This document shows positions 1 to 9,851 of a stretch of DNA of 64,000 bases, in pieces. Within the stretch, counting starts at the first letter, position 1. The number at the start of each line of letters is the position of its first letter. The stretch comes from JBIOHP01 sp044449065 (GTDB lineage Bacteria > Bacteroidota > Ignavibacteria > UBA10030 > SZUA-254): assembly GCA_044449065.1 (NCBI GenBank), contig JBIOHP010000001.1, positions 200,395-264,394 of the forward strand. Direction: 5' to 3'. The notes under the pieces are model-generated. The model made no database searches. It was not told the origin of the DNA and saw only the letters and a list, made by a program, of their open reading frames with translations. The position numbers were made by a program, and so were the translations under genes.

Positions 1-2
1 TG

Positions 3-1049
3 GCGATCTCCCAGCAAATTATCTCGTGGTTGAACGTGGTGATGTTTGCATTCATATTCTCCGGAATCGTTCATACCGGCTTGTCCATATCGAATGAACA
101 CATTGTCTACATTGTATTTCTCGGCTCAAACGTTATTTCCATCCTGATAGGTCTGTATCGCTTCTTCCATATTTACAAATCTTCATGGCAGTTTCCAAAA
201 TTTTATGTTCCGAAGGGATTTTGGCGGTTCACGGTCACATTTCATCTCGGGACGCTGCTGGCTTTTGTGATATTATACGCTGATCAACTTGTGATCTTCC
301 GGTTCTCTGGCTTTAAAGAATTAGGATTCTATAGGGCTGCCGTGGTGCTCGCTCAATTCTCCGTCTGGGCGCCGCAGGTTATAGATCGTTCTGTTTATTC
401 AACGTTTTGTAATTTGATCTCGAATAAAAAGTCCATTCTTGAGCCATATCTAAAGTTTTGCCGGATCAACGTGTTAGCGAGCAGCGCGATAGGGATGGTG
501 CTGATTTTATTCTCGCGGGAAATACTCTACCTTTTCGGGAAACAATTTTCAGATACCGCCTATCTCTTTCTCATCATCTTAACGATGGCGAAACTATTGA
601 CCGCGCCGATCAATATGGTGAGCGGGGCGTTACTGACCGCCATGCAAAAAGTGAATGTTACCCTTATCGGTAATGCTACCGGCGCCGCCATAGCTCTTAT
701 CCTCTATCATTTTCTCACGAGCCGTTTTGGCGTGATAGGAGTTGTCTATGGCTATTTTCTGGTAAATGTCTATTTGTTGGTTTATGTTTCTATAGCAAGC
801 TGGTATTATTCGCGTATTCCTTTTCCAGCAAAGATATACCTGTTTATGCTTCTCATCATCGGCACGAGTTTGCTGGGATGGTATATGTTTAGCGATTTAA
901 GCTTGCAGAATATTTTTATCAAATGCGGATTGGCGGCGGGGAGCATTTTCGTTATTCTCAAATTAAATATTATGCAGGGCGAGGATGTGCGCGAGGTTAT
1001 CGGCACGTTTCTTCCGCTGAAATATTTTCGCGTAGGGACGTCTGCATGA
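3..1049 (+). CDS. Polysaccharide flippase (Wzx/MATE-like), 5' partial
   Basis: C-terminal part of a polytopic membrane protein that should move lipid-linked oligosaccharide across the inner membrane. The reading frame is open to the left window edge (frame 3, beginning AISQQIISW), so the TTG at position 30 is not the true start and the N-terminus lies outside the window. About 348 residues are visible, forming roughly eight to ten hydrophobic segments. The stretch LTAPINMVSGALLTAMQKVN, about two thirds along, resembles the conserved loop of oligosaccharide flippases. It overlaps the next glycosyltransferase gene by ATGA, so it belongs to the same transcript. The family call rests on hydropathy pattern, this loop and the glycosyltransferase neighbours. 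Confidence 0.8.
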   Translation, partial: AISQQIISWLNVVMFAFIFSGIVHTGLSISNEHIVYIVFLGSNVISILIGLYRFFHIYKSSWQFPKFYVPKGFWRFTVTFHLGTLLAFVILYADQLVIFRFSGFKELGFYRAAVVLAQFSVWAPQVIDRSVYSTFCNLISNKKSILEPYLKFCRINVLASSAIGMVLILFSREILYLFGKQFSDTAYLFLIILTMAKLLTAPINMVSGALLTAMQKVNVTLIGNATGAAIALILYHFLTSRFGVIGVVYGYFLVNVYLLVYVSIASWYYSRIPFPAKIYLFMLLIIGTSLLGWYMFSDLSLQNIFIKCGLAAGSIFVILKLNIMQGEDVREVIGTFLPLKYFRVGTSA

Positions 1050-1999
1050 GTTTGACCACAGAGAAAATTCCGCTCGTATCTGTTCTTCTCCCGACTTACA
1101 ATCGTTCACATCTGGTGTGCCGTGCTATCGATTCCGCGTTGAATCAAACATATCCCCGGATCGAGATTATTGTGGTAGACGACGGTTCAACGGATGCGAC
1201 CCGTGAAGTATTAACCAAATATGGAGACCGGATTCGTTATCATCATCAGCAAAATGCCGGATTAAGTACCTCTCGAAACACAGCCATCAAACACAGCCGC
1301 GGGGATTTCCTTGCATTGCTGGATGACGACGACGAGTGGCGCCCGTCAAAAATTCAGAAGCAGGTAGAGCGATTTTTGTCTAATCCTGAACTTGGTTTTA
1401 CCTATACGCGTGGAGTAAGATTACGTCCCGATGGATCAACCGAGGATGCTATAACGGCGAATAAATTACCTAAAAATGACCTGGTATCATTGTTTCGTTA
1501 CCAGAACACCATCCCAGCGTCGAGTGTGATGATCCGCCATTCGGTGCTGGAAAAAACGGGCGTCTTTAATTCCAAACTGTTGTCGATAGAGGATTATGAT
1601 CTCTGGCTCCGGATCGCCGCGGGGGCGCCGTTCGACTGCATCGAAGAAGACCTCACGATTTTACATGTCGGGCATCCGCGCCTCACGTCTAATCATCTCC
1701 GGATGTTTACGACTTTAGTGGAAGTTATCAAATCGAACGGGGAAAATAATGCAATATTGAAACCGTACCTGAACGGACGCCTTGCATGGATTTATCTTTT
1801 TTACGGACGAACTTTTTTGCAGCTTGAAGACGTTGAACTTGCTCGAACAAATCTAAGAATGGCGATACGCTACAGGTTTTGGGATTTGAAGCCATATTTT
1901 TTTTACCTGTTATCATTTCTCGGCAAGCATAATCGCACGGCACTCCGTAAATTGAAAAATAATCCCGGTACAACAACACTGATCAATCCCGGAAACTGA
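1046..1999 (+). CDS. Glycosyltransferase family 2
   Basis: A 317-residue GT-A fold glycosyltransferase. The start is the ATG at 1046, which overlaps the flippase stop as ATGA; an upstream in-frame extension to 923 runs inside the flippase gene and is rejected. The GT2 signature is clear: PLVSVLLPTYNRS at residues 9-21, EIIVVDDGSTD at 40-50 (nucleotide-sugar binding) and the acidic DDDDEW at 93-98, where a DXD-type metal site is expected. SIEDYDLWLRIA in the middle matches the usual acceptor-side ED motif. It probably adds one sugar to a lipid-linked intermediate on the cytoplasmic face. The donor sugar cannot be read from the sequence. Stop and start with the next gene overlap (TGATG). Confidence 0.9.
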   Translation: MSLTTEKIPLVSVLLPTYNRSHLVCRAIDSALNQTYPRIEIIVVDDGSTDATREVLTKYGDRIRYHHQQNAGLSTSRNTAIKHSRGDFLALLDDDDEWRPSKIQKQVERFLSNPELGFTYTRGVRLRPDGSTEDAITANKLPKNDLVSLFRYQNTIPASSVMIRHSVLEKTGVFNSKLLSIEDYDLWLRIAAGAPFDCIEEDLTILHVGHPRLTSNHLRMFTTLVEVIKSNGENNAILKPYLNGRLAWIYLFYGRTFLQLEDVELARTNLRMAIRYRFWDLKPYFFYLLSFLGKHNRTALRKLKNNPGTTTLINPGN

Positions 2000-2763
2000 T
2001 GATGCTGAGTTTCCTGCGACATATAAACCGATTTGGGCTTGCTGCCGGCATGAATCTCTATATTCAACGGCAAAAGAAAACCGGGGAATGTTTGCTTCGA
2101 TTACCGGGAGTTCTACACCCCATAAATTTGCGATGCAACACAACAGATATCCCGACGTTCGATCAGGTATTCTGGCACAGGGAGTATGAATTCAATCTTG
2201 GATTCGAACCGAAGGTTATTATCGATTGCGGAGCGAATATCGGCCTCGCGTCGGTCTTCTTTAAAAATAAGTATCCCAAGGCAAAGATTATTGCTGTGGA
2301 GCCGGAGGGTTCGAACGCCAACCTCCTGAATCGCAATACAAAGCCCTATAACGATATCCAATGTATCACTGCGGGGATATGGAATAAACCCGCGCATCTT
2401 TCCGTTAGTGATGAACAGGGTTTGGGTCATTGGGGGTACACCGTAAAAGAAGTTCCGGAGGGGACTCCCGCAGCGATCAAGGCGGTTACAATCGATACTA
2501 TTATGCGAGAATTTAATCTCACGGAGATCGATCTCTTAAAAATCGACATCGAGGGATCGGAGAAAGAACTGTTCGATAGCAACTACGAATCATGGCTCCC
2601 CAAAACAAAGGTCATCATGATCGAGCTTCACGACCGGATGCGAAAAGGATGCAGCAAAGCATTATTTACCGCTGTGATGAAATATGATTTTTCGGTGAGA
2701 AGCTTCGGAGAAAATATCATCTGCATGAAGTACGACGTCCTCACAGCATTGAGCGGGCGCTGA
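1999..2763 (+). CDS. FkbM family SAM-dependent methyltransferase
   Basis: A 254-residue methyltransferase. VIIDCGANIG at residues 73-82 is the SAM-binding motif I, EPEG at 101-104 is the acidic loop that binds the ribose of SAM, and KIDIEGSE at 181-188 is the characteristic FkbM block. Members of this family O-methylate sugars or glycan intermediates; position inside the polysaccharide locus fits methylation of a sugar hydroxyl. The ATG at 1999 overlaps the preceding stop; a second ATG directly follows at 2002 and could be used instead. The next gene begins on the base after this stop, so it lies within one operon. Confidence 0.88.
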   Translation: MMLSFLRHINRFGLAAGMNLYIQRQKKTGECLLRLPGVLHPINLRCNTTDIPTFDQVFWHREYEFNLGFEPKVIIDCGANIGLASVFFKNKYPKAKIIAVEPEGSNANLLNRNTKPYNDIQCITAGIWNKPAHLSVSDEQGLGHWGYTVKEVPEGTPAAIKAVTIDTIMREFNLTEIDLLKIDIEGSEKELFDSNYESWLPKTKVIMIELHDRMRKGCSKALFTAVMKYDFSVRSFGENIICMKYDVLTALSGR

Positions 2764-4128
2764 ATGAACAAATTTTCAATACTGCATCTGATTTTGATTG
2801 GTTTGCTGGGGTGCGCATTCTATGGTCTTCTTGTCGGGTTTAGCTTCGACGTCATCGCTATTCTTTGTTTTCTTATTGTGGTGGTTGTTTCAATCTTCGA
2901 TATGCGTTTTCTTCTGCTCGGCTGGTTCTTAATGGCTCCCTATTTCCATATGACTGGAAAAGAGAACCAGGTCAATGTTGCCCAAAACCTGACCCATGTA
3001 TTTTTTGTGCCGGGTCTTGTTCTTGCGTATGGCTTGCTCCTGCCGAAAAAGAATTTTTTAATACTTAAACGGGACGGCTGGTACATCTTATTTTTGGTAT
3101 ATCTTGTTATCTCAGGATTATTAAGCACGGCGGATCATTACGCGAATATGCGGACAATCTTTGTCGTGTATGCGATTCCGTTCATGTTATTTCTCTCGAT
3201 TCAATCGATTACGCTAAACGATTCGTTCTTTAAATATTTAACCGCCATCGCCACATTCCATCTTTTCGCCATGACGCTGATTGCCTGGTTTGAATTTCAA
3301 ACCGGCAAAAGCATGTTTATGAGCGCGATGGACTGGCAGGATCTGGGAAATTTAGGAAATGCGAGAGCCGCGGGTCCGTTCAGCAGCCCGATTATCCTTG
3401 GCGTGTTTATCCTTTTTCTTCTCATGATTTTTCTTGCCGCATATCTGCGGAAAGAAATTTCGTTCGGTTATTTCTCCGTGTGTTTGAGCATCGCAATGTT
3501 TGCTATCTTTCTTACGTTCACTCGGTCGGTGTGGTTAGGATTCATTGCCGCGATTTTATTCGTGATCACGAGAATGCAATCGAGCCGCTGGATAAAATTT
3601 GTTTTATTGATTGGGTTTATCCTCGCGATCACCATCGCAACTATCGTGCTGTTGAATAACCCCGATTTATCAGACCGGCTCCTTGCGAACACCGGCTTAA
3701 TCCGGCTTGTCGTCGCCTACTCGTCGATCATAATGTTTCTGAGCGCGCCGGTGTTTGGTATCGGTTATGGTACATTTGATTTAAGAATCAGCAGTTTTAT
3801 CGAGAATATCTTCTCCATCAAAATGTCGGGGTTAACTACCTCCCATGTTACGGTCTTAACTATTCTTGCCGAACTTGGAGTCGTTGGCATGGCGCTCTTC
3901 CTCTCATTCTTTTATCGGAACTTCATCCGGCGCGGCTACTCGCTCAGGGATATCCAGAATAGAAATGAAAAAATCATCCTTGTGTGCAATTATGGATTTG
4001 TGATCGCGTTTATTGTTAATGCCTTCCTGATCGATATGCGGTTTTTCTCGATGGGATATTCCCTCTTGTTTTTTTCGCTGGGGATAATTATCAACGTCTC
4101 GCGAACAAACCTCACGGTGACCAAATGA
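2764..4128 (+). CDS. O-antigen polymerase/ligase-like membrane protein (Wzy/WaaL type)
   Basis: A 454-residue integral membrane protein with about eleven to twelve hydrophobic helices and one larger polar loop. RAAGPFSSPIILG near residue 200, TFTRSVWLGF near 250 and APVFGIGYGTFD near 330 resemble the conserved blocks of O-antigen ligase/polymerase proteins (Wzy_C/PF04932 type), which polymerise or transfer undecaprenyl-linked glycans on the periplasmic side. Sequence alone does not separate polymerase from ligase. The gene starts directly after the preceding stop and overlaps the following GT4 gene by ATGA, so it is part of the same operon as the flippase. Confidence 0.82.
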   Translation: MNKFSILHLILIGLLGCAFYGLLVGFSFDVIAILCFLIVVVVSIFDMRFLLLGWFLMAPYFHMTGKENQVNVAQNLTHVFFVPGLVLAYGLLLPKKNFLILKRDGWYILFLVYLVISGLLSTADHYANMRTIFVVYAIPFMLFLSIQSITLNDSFFKYLTAIATFHLFAMTLIAWFEFQTGKSMFMSAMDWQDLGNLGNARAAGPFSSPIILGVFILFLLMIFLAAYLRKEISFGYFSVCLSIAMFAIFLTFTRSVWLGFIAAILFVITRMQSSRWIKFVLLIGFILAITIATIVLLNNPDLSDRLLANTGLIRLVVAYSSIIMFLSAPVFGIGYGTFDLRISSFIENIFSIKMSGLTTSHVTVLTILAELGVVGMALFLSFFYRNFIRRGYSLRDIQNRNEKIILVCNYGFVIAFIVNAFLIDMRFFSMGYSLLFFSLGIIINVSRTNLTVTK

Positions 4129-5270
4129 AGGTTGTGATGATATCGCCCTATCCCCGGTCGAACGTGAAAGCCGGCGGGTGGGAAGCCGCTTCCCATGCGT
4201 TGATTCAGGGGATGGTGAAATTTATTCCCGGTCTTGAAATGCATGTATTCGATTTGCGGCGTTCCGATAAACGTGAAAAAATCAAAATTGGAACTTCGTT
4301 ATTTGTTTACCGATATCCTATGTGCGAACGATTTCAGATGGTACGAAGGGGTTATCCCGAACGATTTTATATTCAACGGGAAATCAAAAATCTCAAACCG
4401 GACATCATACACAGCCAAAATCTCGGAATAAACGGCTTGATAGCAACAAGCGTGTCTCATAAGACGGTTGTTACAATCCACGGAATCGCTAACATTGAGA
4501 ATCCAATAATTTATGAGAAAGGGTTACCCCACCGGAAAAAGATTAGTTCTTCATTTCTTCAGATGCACGATAGAACGACACTTCAAAGAGCAAAAATTAT
4601 CCATCATGTAAGCCAATTTTCCGAAAAGTATTATCAAGAAATTGCAGGAACAAAAAGTGTCGTCATACCAAACACCGTTAATTCAATTTTTGACTCAAAT
4701 GGAGCTTGCCATAATAGGGAGAAAACAATACTCATCATTGGACATATTTCGCGTGTAAAAAATAGCATTCAGGCGATTGAATGGTTAGAACACGTGAAAG
4801 AATTCCTGAAGGACTACACGATTGTGATGGCTGGGGGGTTTCAATGCGATGATGCTTACAAGGAAGAATATCTACTGAAGGTGAAAAATTCCCCATTAAA
4901 CAAGCAGCTTCAGTTTACCAATGCTTTAACTGATGAAGAACTCGTTGTGCACTATAGGCGAGCGAGATTAATCATAAGTTTTTCCCGGCAGGATAATAAT
5001 CCTCTTGCGTTGATTCAAGCGCTTGCGATGTCCGTGCCGATTTTAGCTCCGAGAGTAGGGGGGATCCCGGAAATTGTATCGGAAAATTCAAACGGTTATC
5101 TTTATGATCGTGATAACGAGAATGATTTTTCAGGAAAGCTTCATAACATTCTTGAAGAAAGCACGAACGAAAGATTACGCAGCAATTGCTACGATTATTT
5201 CAAACAACACTACGCAGAGGAGTTGATAGTATCAAAGATGTATCAATTGTATCAGCGGGTATGTCAATAA
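4125..5270 (+). CDS. Glycosyltransferase family 4, unusual donor-site motif
   Basis: A 381-residue GT-B glycosyltransferase. The N-terminal domain has KPDIIHSQN and TVVTIHGI, the C-terminal domain starts with TILIIGHISRVKN and carries VGGIPEIV. The usual E-x7-E donor-binding motif appears as DNNPLALIQALAM, with Asp and Gln where two Glu are normal, so the catalytic site is altered or the donor differs. From about 4490 onward the gene is visibly more AT-rich than its first third. It overlaps the upstream polymerase gene by ATGA and ends the first plus-strand run; the next gene is convergent and only 23 bp away. Confidence 0.85.
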   Translation: MKVVMISPYPRSNVKAGGWEAASHALIQGMVKFIPGLEMHVFDLRRSDKREKIKIGTSLFVYRYPMCERFQMVRRGYPERFYIQREIKNLKPDIIHSQNLGINGLIATSVSHKTVVTIHGIANIENPIIYEKGLPHRKKISSSFLQMHDRTTLQRAKIIHHVSQFSEKYYQEIAGTKSVVIPNTVNSIFDSNGACHNREKTILIIGHISRVKNSIQAIEWLEHVKEFLKDYTIVMAGGFQCDDAYKEEYLLKVKNSPLNKQLQFTNALTDEELVVHYRRARLIISFSRQDNNPLALIQALAMSVPILAPRVGGIPEIVSENSNGYLYDRDNENDFSGKLHNILEESTNERLRSNCYDYFKQHYAEELIVSKMYQLYQRVCQ

Positions 5271-5293
5271 ATATATAGTGAAAAACCAGCGGC

Positions 5294-6658
5294 TTACTTT
5301 CTCTGCCTGAATTTCGTTATCCAATGTGATAAACCTACTCCGCAGAACACAAGATAAAAAGGTATTGCCGGAAGAGAAAATCTTGCTAACCCTCCGGCGC
5401 CGGTAAGAATAACGAAGTAGAAAATTATAGATAAATAAAATAAAAATAACAATCTATTATCATTGAATTTCAAAACATAGAGTCCTGTAAATAGGCAAAG
5501 ATATGTGAACAAGAGATACAGGGCTATTACAACTCCTATGAAAATCTCGCCTCCTGATTTTTGCTTCAATCCTAAAAGGATCATCTCAAAAACATTTGGA
5601 TGGGCTTTGATATCGAGATGTTCATCAGGAGAGCTGAGCTGGAGCATCTCCGCCGCGGTAGCGGAAGCAAGATTGGTAAACGTTTGAACCATGCCAAGGC
5701 AATAATATTTGATGAATGTTGATTTATTTTCACTGATGTAATGATAAGCAACTTGCTGCCAGTATATTGATTTTTGATAATCATTTTCCGTATAGGGATT
5801 AAGCCGGTTGACTATCATTAATGAATCCGCTTCTTTCAAGAGCTGCGCTTTTACGGTATCAGCGGGAAGTTTTCGTTTGTTCATCTCGAACGGGGTGACG
5901 TTTAACACTAAAAGATTATATGCCCCTGATGTTGAGAATACAAGCGATCCTGAGATGCGGTAATTTCTAATAAGCCACGGCGAAATCGTGAAAAGAAAAA
6001 CCACGATGAACATAAGTGAATATCCAAGGGCATGCACAAATTGGCTTTTGAACTTATAGAGCAAAAAGGCGAGAACAAGTATCGGCAAATACACTGCAAT
6101 TGGTCGCAGTAATGCCGCAGCGCCGCAGAAGATTGCAGAAAAAATAATATGAGAAATATGTTCTTTGTTGATATTATTTATTAAGATTTTTGTGGAGAAA
6201 TACATCAGGACAACAAGTACGCATCCGAACAGAACATCGGTTAATAAGGCGTTGGAAAACATTATGAGAAACGGATTCACAGCAAAAAACAAAGCAGCAT
6301 ATTTTGCAGCGTTCTCTGGAACCAACGTCCTCAGTGTAAAATAGAATAAGATACAAGCGCCTGTACTCAGGAAGATTTGGATAACCAGAACGATCCATGG
6401 GTGTACGCCGAATACATAATAGATAATGCTCAAGAAAAGCGGATAGATCGGCACATGGTGGAGACTTGATGGTTCGTATCGGTTAACCGCGAAGTGATGG
6501 AATTGAAGTATTGTGGTTGCAATTTTATGATATCCGAGCGCGTCGGAATGAAGAATGATGGCATTTTCCACTTCCGACTGCCAGGGCGCGAGGAAGATGA
6601 AAAATAAAAACCTCGTTATGAGAGATGTAACGATTAATATCAATAAGAATCTTGACAT
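5294..6658 (-). CDS. Polytopic glycosyltransferase, GT39/ArnT-like
   Basis: A 454-residue membrane protein of the dolichyl-phosphate-mannose mannosyltransferase/ArnT-like group, which transfers a sugar from a polyprenyl-phosphate donor on the periplasmic side. There are about ten or eleven hydrophobic helices. The first periplasmic loop carries SEVENAIILHSDALGYHKIA, with acidic residues where the catalytic Asp/Glu lies in this superfamily. A longer reading from a TTG at 6688 is possible, but the ATG at 6658 (MSRFLLILIV) starts exactly at the first helix and is preferred. It is the only minus-strand gene of the polysaccharide locus, with AT-rich composition, which suggests separate acquisition. 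The acceptor is unknown. Confidence 0.78.
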   Translation of the reverse strand: MSRFLLILIVTSLITRFLFFIFLAPWQSEVENAIILHSDALGYHKIATTILQFHHFAVNRYEPSSLHHVPIYPLFLSIIYYVFGVHPWIVLVIQIFLSTGACILFYFTLRTLVPENAAKYAALFFAVNPFLIMFSNALLTDVLFGCVLVVLMYFSTKILINNINKEHISHIIFSAIFCGAAALLRPIAVYLPILVLAFLLYKFKSQFVHALGYSLMFIVVFLFTISPWLIRNYRISGSLVFSTSGAYNLLVLNVTPFEMNKRKLPADTVKAQLLKEADSLMIVNRLNPYTENDYQKSIYWQQVAYHYISENKSTFIKYYCLGMVQTFTNLASATAAEMLQLSSPDEHLDIKAHPNVFEMILLGLKQKSGGEIFIGVVIALYLLFTYLCLFTGLYVLKFNDNRLLFLFYLSIIFYFVILTGAGGLARFSLPAIPFYLVFCGVGLSHWITKFRQRK

Positions 6659-6742
6659 GATATTGAGTTTTAAATTTTTATAGATCAAACCTTTTCAAAA
6701 TGATTTGTTTTACGCATAAATATACATAATTTAAACATTAAT

Positions 6743-7702
6743 ATGCCATATTTAATCACGGGTTCAGCAGGTTTTATCGGATTTCACACCGCCAAGTCCC
6801 TTCTTGATAAAGGTGAAACAGTCGTCGGGATTGATAATCTCAATGATTATTATTCCCCAAAACTGAAGCTCGCCCGTAATGCCATTCTCCTGCAATCTAA
6901 AAATTATTCGTTCAATGAACTTAATATCTGTGATCATGACAAACTAAAAAAGCTTCATGATCGATATAAATTTCAGAAAATCATTCATCTTGCTGCTCAG
7001 GCAGGTATCCGCTATTCATTGGAAGCGCCGTTTTCCTACGCCGAATCCAACCTCCAGGGGTTTCTCTCAATACTCGAACTTGCCCGGTACGGGAAGATTG
7101 AACAATTGATCTATGCTTCGTCTTCATCCGTCTATGGCGCAAATGCCAAATTGCCGTTTTCCGTTTCCGACCCGGTTTCTACGCCGATATCATTTTACGG
7201 CGCGACAAAAATTGCCAACGAAGCGATGGCGTATTCGTACCACCATTTGTTTCATATCCCGATGATCGGCTTGCGGTTTTTCACCGTCTACGGTCCCTGG
7301 GGCAGACCGGATATGGCATATTATAAATTCGCTACCGCCATTCATCAGGAAAAGCCAATCGATGTGTATAATGAAGGGAAAATGAATCGTTCCTTCACCT
7401 ACATCACGGACGTAGTGGATGGTATACTCGCATGCACTCAATTGAAACGTGAATTTGAAATCCTGAATATCGGGAATAATGAATCGGTGCCCTTATTGTC
7501 GTTTATCCAGTGTTTGGAAAAGAATTTAGGCAAGAAGGCAAAATTACAATTTCTGCCGGCGCAACCGGGAGATATGCAATCGACCGCAGCAGATATTGCA
7601 TATACAACTAAATTACTCGGTTATAAACCGAAGATCTCGATAGAAAAAGGACTCAGTGAATTTGTATCCTGGTTTATGGAATACTTTAAGGCCTCGAAAT
7701 GA
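6743..7702 (+). CDS. NAD-dependent epimerase, UDP-glucuronate 4-epimerase type
   Basis: A 319-residue short-chain dehydrogenase/epimerase of the extended class. TGSAGFIG at residues 6-13 binds NAD, SSS at about 127-129 plus Y152 and K156 (YGATK) form the catalytic triad. DNLNDYYSPKLKLARN after the second strand and RFFTVYGPWGRPDMA are typical of enzymes that convert UDP-glucuronate to UDP-galacturonate. UDP-glucose dehydrogenase, which makes the substrate, is encoded 13 kb downstream. It opens a plus-strand operon and overlaps the following glycosyltransferase gene by ATGA. A UDP-glucose/GalNAc 4-epimerase role is less likely. Confidence 0.85.
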   Translation: MPYLITGSAGFIGFHTAKSLLDKGETVVGIDNLNDYYSPKLKLARNAILLQSKNYSFNELNICDHDKLKKLHDRYKFQKIIHLAAQAGIRYSLEAPFSYAESNLQGFLSILELARYGKIEQLIYASSSSVYGANAKLPFSVSDPVSTPISFYGATKIANEAMAYSYHHLFHIPMIGLRFFTVYGPWGRPDMAYYKFATAIHQEKPIDVYNEGKMNRSFTYITDVVDGILACTQLKREFEILNIGNNESVPLLSFIQCLEKNLGKKAKLQFLPAQPGDMQSTAADIAYTTKLLGYKPKISIEKGLSEFVSWFMEYFKASK

Positions 7703-8799
7703 AGGTATTGATGTTCATCGACAGCTTGCGCTCAGGCGGGAAGGAGAGGCGGCTGGTTGAATTATTGAAAGGGCTGCGTCAACGGGATACGATACAAATC
7801 GAAGTTGCGATCATGTCCGAAGAAATCACTTATCAGGATTTTTTTACGCTCAATATACCCATATACTATCTTCTCCGGGATAAAAAAAAAGACCCGAAGA
7901 TATTTTCGAGATTGTTCTCTCTTTGTAAAGATGTAAAACCGGATATTATACACGTGTGGGATTCGATGACCGCTGTTTATGCAATTCCTGTCTGCAAGCT
8001 CCGGGGAATTAAACTCATCAATTCCATGATAACCGATGCACCCCGGCTTAAAATCTTCAGCAGGGGATGGGTACGATCTAAACTTTCTTTCCCTTTCTCC
8101 GATATGATACTTGCTAACTCACAGGCAGGATTGAGATCATACAACGCTCCTTCGGGAAAGAGCAATTTTATTCACAACGGTTTTGATTTCAACCGCGTCA
8201 AAAAGATTTGCGAACCCGGAGAGATCAGGGCAAAGTTTCACATTGAAACCGAACACGTAGTCGTCATGGTTGCGACATTCAGCCCATATAAAGATTATGA
8301 ATCGTATATAATGGTCGCAAAAGAGATTGTGGATAAACGATCCGATGTCACATTCTTAACCCTCGGTGATGGACCGATGTTACAATCGTTTTCCTCCCAA
8401 CTGAATACAAAATATCAAAGCCGGATAAAATTATTAGGCAGACAATCGGATGTGGAGTCGATTGTTTCCGCATCAACAATCGGAGTTTTATTGACGAATA
8501 CAGAGGAGCACGGTGAGGGCATATCCAATTCCATCATGGAATATATGGCATTTCAAAAACCCGTCATAGCAACCGATAGCGGTGGTACGCGGGAAATTGT
8601 GGAAGACGGTATTACCGGCTTTATCATCGGCCAGAGGGATCGCGGCTCTTTTCGTACGAACCTGGAATTGTTACTCGAAAATCCTGCCAAAGCCCGCGAA
8701 ATGGGCTTAGCCGGCAGGAAGAGAATCGAAGATGAATTCTCCCTTAGTAAAATGGTGGATTCCTTTTATCATGAATATGAAAAGCTCTGCCGGAAATAA
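7699..8799 (+). CDS. Glycosyltransferase family 4
   Basis: A 366-residue GT-B enzyme. The start MKVLMFIDSLRSGGKERR is the glycine-rich acceptor-side loop typical of GT4, KPDIIHVWD follows, and the C-terminal donor domain has VVMVATFSPYKDY, LLGRQSDVESI and the intact donor motif EEHGEGISNSIMEYMA, then DSGGTREIVEDG. It should transfer a sugar from a nucleotide donor with retention of configuration on the cytoplasmic face. The 4-bp overlap with the epimerase gene indicates translational coupling, perhaps because the epimerase makes its donor; that link is inference. Confidence 0.9.
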   Translation: MKVLMFIDSLRSGGKERRLVELLKGLRQRDTIQIEVAIMSEEITYQDFFTLNIPIYYLLRDKKKDPKIFSRLFSLCKDVKPDIIHVWDSMTAVYAIPVCKLRGIKLINSMITDAPRLKIFSRGWVRSKLSFPFSDMILANSQAGLRSYNAPSGKSNFIHNGFDFNRVKKICEPGEIRAKFHIETEHVVVMVATFSPYKDYESYIMVAKEIVDKRSDVTFLTLGDGPMLQSFSSQLNTKYQSRIKLLGRQSDVESIVSASTIGVLLTNTEEHGEGISNSIMEYMAFQKPVIATDSGGTREIVEDGITGFIIGQRDRGSFRTNLELLLENPAKAREMGLAGRKRIEDEFSLSKMVDSFYHEYEKLCRK

Positions 8800-8834
8800 T
8801 TCGACTCTCAAGTTTTTAAAATCGACATAACACT

Positions 8835-9851
8835 ATGAAAGTATTACTCCTTACAAACATGTATCCCACGGCGAAACGGGTATTCTACGGGATATTTGTG
8901 AAAGAGTACGTTGATTCTTTATTGCGGGCAGGAGTGGCAGTCGATGTGTTTTTTACCGATGCAAGCGAAGCGCGTTTAAAATATTTTTCCGATATCCTTC
9001 GATTGAAGGATACACTGAAGAACGGTACATACGATATCATCCATTCCCAGCACACATTTTGTATTCACCAGCTTATTCTCGCCGGACAGACGGGTAAACA
9101 CCGTCCCATAGTATTAACCCTTCACGAAGCGGAGATATTATTGCCCGGAAATGTCTCGTACTTCTCACTGGATATCGCCGGTAATCTGGTCTATTCAAAA
9201 CGGTTAAAGCGGTGGGCGATGAACGCCGTGGATTGTCTCGTTTCGGTTGAGGAATCTCTTCCCGAAGCCGCATCATACAAAAAGAAATACGATGTGATCG
9301 CGCCCGGAATTAATCTGGACGTATTTCAACCGATGGACAAGAACGAATGCCGGAAAAAGTTGAATCTCCCCCTGGATGAAACTGTTCTTCTTTTTCCCGC
9401 TGATCCGAACCGGAGTGTTCACAAGGGTTACGCGCTATTTCAGGAGGCATTGAATTCTTTAAAGAAACAGCCGCGGGTTGTACTCGGAGGGAAAATTCCT
9501 CACGATGAGATGGCGGTGTACATGAATGCATCCGATGTTGTAGTTCAAGCGTCCAACTTCGAGGCGTCTCCAATGGTAATCAAAGAAGCGATGGCGTGCA
9601 ATATCCCGGTCGTTTCGACCGATGTGGGGGATACGAAATTACTCTTCGGGAACACTGAAGGGTATTTCCTATCGGAGAGAGTCGCTTCAGATTTTACAAA
9701 ACAATTAGAGAAGGCAATTGCTTATGGGAAGAGAACGGCGGGAAGAGAACGCATTCTGCAATTAAAGTTGTCCTTGGACGATGTGGCAAATAAATATATC
9801 AATCTGTACCAACGTCTGTTACATGAAGCATCGGTCAGGAGTGCTCACTGA
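8835..9851 (+). CDS. Glycosyltransferase family 4
   Basis: A 338-residue GT-B glycosyltransferase. MKVLLLTNMYPTAKRVFYG at the N-terminus and YDIIHSQHTFCIHQL mark the acceptor domain. The donor domain has LFPADPNRSVHKGYALF, followed by ASNFEASPMVIKEAMACN, which preserves both Glu of the E-x7-E motif, and STDVGDTKLLF. It lies 35 bp after the previous GT4 gene and its stop codon is directly followed by the next GT4 start, so three GT4 genes form a consecutive block. The sugar specificity cannot be deduced. Confidence 0.9.
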   Translation: MKVLLLTNMYPTAKRVFYGIFVKEYVDSLLRAGVAVDVFFTDASEARLKYFSDILRLKDTLKNGTYDIIHSQHTFCIHQLILAGQTGKHRPIVLTLHEAEILLPGNVSYFSLDIAGNLVYSKRLKRWAMNAVDCLVSVEESLPEAASYKKKYDVIAPGINLDVFQPMDKNECRKKLNLPLDETVLLFPADPNRSVHKGYALFQEALNSLKKQPRVVLGGKIPHDEMAVYMNASDVVVQASNFEASPMVIKEAMACNIPVVSTDVGDTKLLFGNTEGYFLSERVASDFTKQLEKAIAYGKRTAGRERILQLKLSLDDVANKYINLYQRLLHEASVRSAH

